Assembly (NCBI GenBank): GCA_963790505.1
Contig: CAWBOT010000004.1
Span: forward strand, 186,001-250,000
Reading direction: 5' to 3'
DNA from: Acidisarcina sp963790505
GTDB taxonomy: Bacteria; Acidobacteriota; Terriglobia; Terriglobales; Acidobacteriaceae
DNA: 64,000 nt
The notes below the pieces were generated by a model. That model ran no database searches and was not told the DNA's origin. It saw nothing but the letters and a program-made list of their open reading frames with translations. The position numbers were made by a program, and so were the translations under genes. Positions 61,957 through 64,000 of the stretch are shown piece after piece (positions within the stretch are counted from its first letter, which is position 1; every line of letters begins with the position of its first letter).

Positions 61957-64000
61957 ATGAGACTTAGCAAGTTACTCCCGTCTTTCCTGATGTTACTGCT
62001 CTCGCTACCTGCCGCCCCCCAAAACGCGGCATCCAGCCTCGCCGCCTCCGCGCCAACAGCCGTGCCACCGCTGGTCCCATACTCCGGCGCTGTCGCCACG
62101 CTCGCCGGTCGTTCATTGCCGGGCGCCGAGAGCGTCACTTTCCTTATCTACAGCGAAGAGACAGGCGGCGACCCTATCTTCTCCGAGACACAATCCGTCG
62201 CCATCGATGCCACCGGCCACTTCAAGGCTCAAATCGGCGCGACCCTCACCAACGGGCTTCCAATGGACCTCTTTGCCAACGGCGAAGCTCGCTGGCTCGC
62301 GGTCCAGATCGCCGGTGAACCCGCCCAGTCGCGCGTCCTGCTGGCCAGCGTTCCGTATGCGCTCAAAGCTGCTGACGCGGCGACTCTTGGCGGTCTGCCC
62401 GCCTCCGCCTTTGCACTGGCGGGAACGAAAAACGCCGCGAGCGCAGCGGTGATAACACCCGACGTGACTGCGACCACAGGCGCCCCCATCACCACCACCA
62501 CCGGAGGCTTCGCCGGCTATCTGCCCGTCTTCACCAGCCCAACGACCATCTCCAACTCGACCGTCTATCAAAACGCAAGCGGCATCGGTATTAACGGCAT
62601 CCCCTACGCTGCTCTCGACGTCACCGGACGTACTATCTTCCGCGGCACCATGGTTGTCTCGCGTGCGGGCAATGCTACGTCGACCACCGGCTACGGTTCT
62701 GTTCCGTTGCAGTTCTTCGCCAACGGCTGGAACAGCACCATCAACGGCCCGGTTCAACCCGTGATGCAGTGGCAGGCTGAACCTACCGGCAACAACACCG
62801 CCTCGCCCGGCGCGACGCTGAACTTGCTCTACAACAACGGCACCGTAGCTAACGCTGTCGAAACCGGGCTCTATTTCAATCCCAACGGGACCATCCATTT
62901 CGCTGCTGGCCAGACCTTCCCCGGAGGCGGCGGAACAGGCACCATCACCGGCGTCACCGCCGGAACCGCTCTCACCGGCGGCGGAACTACCGGCAACGTC
63001 ACCCTCAACCTCGACACCACCAAAGTTCCGTTGCTGTCGGCAAGCAACACCTTCACCGGCAATCAGGGAGTCAACGGAAATCTTGGCGTTAACGGCGTCG
63101 TCAATGCGGGCACCGTGAACGCCACGAGCGGCTTTGATCTGAGCGGCACGCCTTTTGCCTTCGGCTCGCAGGCGAGCAAGAGCGTTTACCTGGGATTTGC
63201 CGGGAATTCATCTACGACGGGTTGCTGCAATACCGCCGACGGCGTCAACGCGCTACTCGTGAACACCACCGGCTTCGACAACACAGGGATCGGCTCAAAC
63301 GCGCTCGTCTCCAACACCACTGGCACCGGCAACACCGCTACTGGTGCGTTTGCGCTCCAGTCAAACACAACGGGAAATGAGAATACCGCCAGCAGCTCGG
63401 GAGCTCTAGGGTCTAACACTACGGGAAGTGAAAACACCGCCAGCGGCGGCGGCTCACTATTACAGAACATTTCAGGTAGCGACAATAGTGCCTTCGGGTT
63501 TATAGCGCTCAACAACAACACTACGGGCTACTCAAATACCGCCAGCGGAGCAAGTGCACTCCTGGCCAACACCACTGGTTTTAACAACACTGCCAGCGGT
63601 GTAAGCGCGCTCTATTCCAACATCACGGGCAGCTCGAACACCGCTGACGGTGCGAACGCACTCTTCTCCAACACCACTGGATCCCTGAACATCGCCATCG
63701 GTAAAGACGCACTCTATCCCAACACCACAGGCTCCGACAACCTGGCAATCGGAGAAGAATCCGGTCAAACCCGTGACTTATCCAACATTACTGGCTCCTC
63801 CAACACGCTGGTGGGGCAAGATACCGCGCTCGCTACGGGTTCCCTTGCGAACGCCACAGCCATCGGCGCGAACGTAGAGGTTACGAATAGCAATACCCTG
63901 GTGTTGGGCTGCATCGCGGGGACGAACGGTTGCACGAACAGCGTCAGCGTGGGCATCGGCACCACGACTCCCGACAGCCTGCTCACCGTGAATGGCACCG
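61957..64000 (+). CDS. Secreted repeat protein with YadA-head-like tandem repeats (3' truncated by window)
   Basis: Starts at ATG with AAGGAG 6 bases upstream; no stop before the window end, so at least 681 residues. Signal peptide 1 to about 20 (Leu-rich core). A first domain (about 40-165) ends in Ala-Ser-Val-Pro-Tyr-Ala-Leu-Lys-Ala-Ala-Asp-Ala-Ala-Thr-Leu-Gly-Gly, seen at the front of many tail-fibre/collagen-like surface proteins. From about residue 436 (63262) there are ten units of 17 residues of the form Asn-Thr-Thr-Gly-x-x-Asn-Thr-Ala-x-Gly-x-x-Ala-Leu-x-x. Late residues Val-Gly-Ile-Gly-Thr-Thr-Thr-Pro-Asp-Ser-Leu-Leu-Thr-Val-Asn-Gly suggest a C-terminal tail-fibre or S74-type chaperone part beyond the window. 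Likely an adhesive surface fibre. Confidence 0.85.
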   Translation, partial: MRLSKLLPSFLMLLLSLPAAPQNAASSLAASAPTAVPPLVPYSGAVATLAGRSLPGAESVTFLIYSEETGGDPIFSETQSVAIDATGHFKAQIGATLTNGLPMDLFANGEARWLAVQIAGEPAQSRVLLASVPYALKAADAATLGGLPASAFALAGTKNAASAAVITPDVTATTGAPITTTTGGFAGYLPVFTSPTTISNSTVYQNASGIGINGIPYAALDVTGRTIFRGTMVVSRAGNATSTTGYGSVPLQFFANGWNSTINGPVQPVMQWQAEPTGNNTASPGATLNLLYNNGTVANAVETGLYFNPNGTIHFAAGQTFPGGGGTGTITGVTAGTALTGGGTTGNVTLNLDTTKVPLLSASNTFTGNQGVNGNLGVNGVVNAGTVNATSGFDLSGTPFAFGSQASKSVYLGFAGNSSTTGCCNTADGVNALLVNTTGFDNTGIGSNALVSNTTGTGNTATGAFALQSNTTGNENTASSSGALGSNTTGSENTASGGGSLLQNISGSDNSAFGFIALNNNTTGYSNTASGASALLANTTGFNNTASGVSALYSNITGSSNTADGANALFSNTTGSLNIAIGKDALYPNTTGSDNLAIGEESGQTRDLSNITGSSNTLVGQDTALATGSLANATAIGANVEVTNSNTLVLGCIAGTNGCTNSVSVGIGTTTPDSLLTVNGT
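63262..63771 (+). repeat. Ten tandem 51-bp coding repeats
   Basis: Period 51 bases (17 codons), units starting Asn-Thr-Thr-Gly or Asn-Ile-Ser/Thr-Gly, with Asn-Thr-Ala/Gly or a close variant at positions 7-9 in most units. Divergent in DNA but regular in protein. Fits a beta-roll or YadA-type head structure. Confidence 0.8.

Noticed and set aside
62113..63998. Minus-strand frames opposite the repeat protein
   Set aside because: Repetitive Val/Pro/Ser products are the antisense reading of Asn-Thr-Thr-Gly repeats; no start signals or family motifs.

Overview
The window looks like chromosomal DNA of an Acidobacteriota (Terriglobia/Acidobacteriaceae type) bacterium. It is GC-rich. It encodes a very large TonB-dependent receptor with an N-terminal carboxypeptidase-regulatory domain, a pro-kumamolisin-type S53 peptidase, a BlaI/M56 pair, an AIM24-family protein, and a set of secreted sugar-utilisation genes typical of that group. 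This placement rests on gene content and style, not on a marker tree. I found no tRNA, rRNA, CRISPR array, prophage or complete insertion sequence.

Layout. 1-10.5 kb: the end of an unidentified gene, a minus-strand pdxH-pyrH-acyltransferase run, a second acyltransferase, a periplasmic glutathione peroxidase, an AIM24-like protein, the 1127-residue TonB receptor, a GNAT acetyltransferase and a DUF4149 membrane protein. 10.5-15.4 kb: a split cytochrome c maturation locus (ccmE-ccmA-ybaK-ccmB, then a secreted orphan and vapBC, then ccmC-ccmD, then a vapC relic). CcmE carries the CxxxY haem-binding variant. 15.5-21.7 kb: thiC, pgi, two small genes, a DAACS symporter and two small proteins. 21.8-25.2 kb: a blaI-M56-htrA operon with a clear dyad upstream. 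25.2-27 kb: an aldo/keto reductase and a BadF-type sugar kinase. 27.1-38.5 kb: an S1-domain protein, a 119-bp MITE-like element and an MFP-RND-RND-OMF efflux operon. 38.9-47.6 kb: the S53 peptidase, an operon of ROK kinase, sugar porter and Tat-exported DUF5054 glycosidase, and a large secreted protein. 47.7-51 kb: hfq-hflX and an SH3 lipoprotein. 51.1-56.4 kb: sugar-acid catabolism (LacI regulator/rhaM, GntR regulator/uxaC-exuT). 56.4-61.6 kb: hicBA, aroB-ubiE, nadB and terC. 61.9-64 kb: the start of a secreted repeat protein with ten 17-residue repeats, running off the end.

Readable biology: periplasmic cytochrome c assembly, envelope stress control (BlaI/M56/HtrA), multidrug efflux and plant-polysaccharide sugar use (rhamnose, hexuronates, sugar kinase/transporter/glycosidase).

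A quality warning: the S1 gene, both RND pump genes and the DUF5054 gene (27.67-42.32 kb) carry eleven single-base indels in total. Undoing them gives exact codon counts and intact family proteins, so assembly or sequencing error is at least as likely as real decay.
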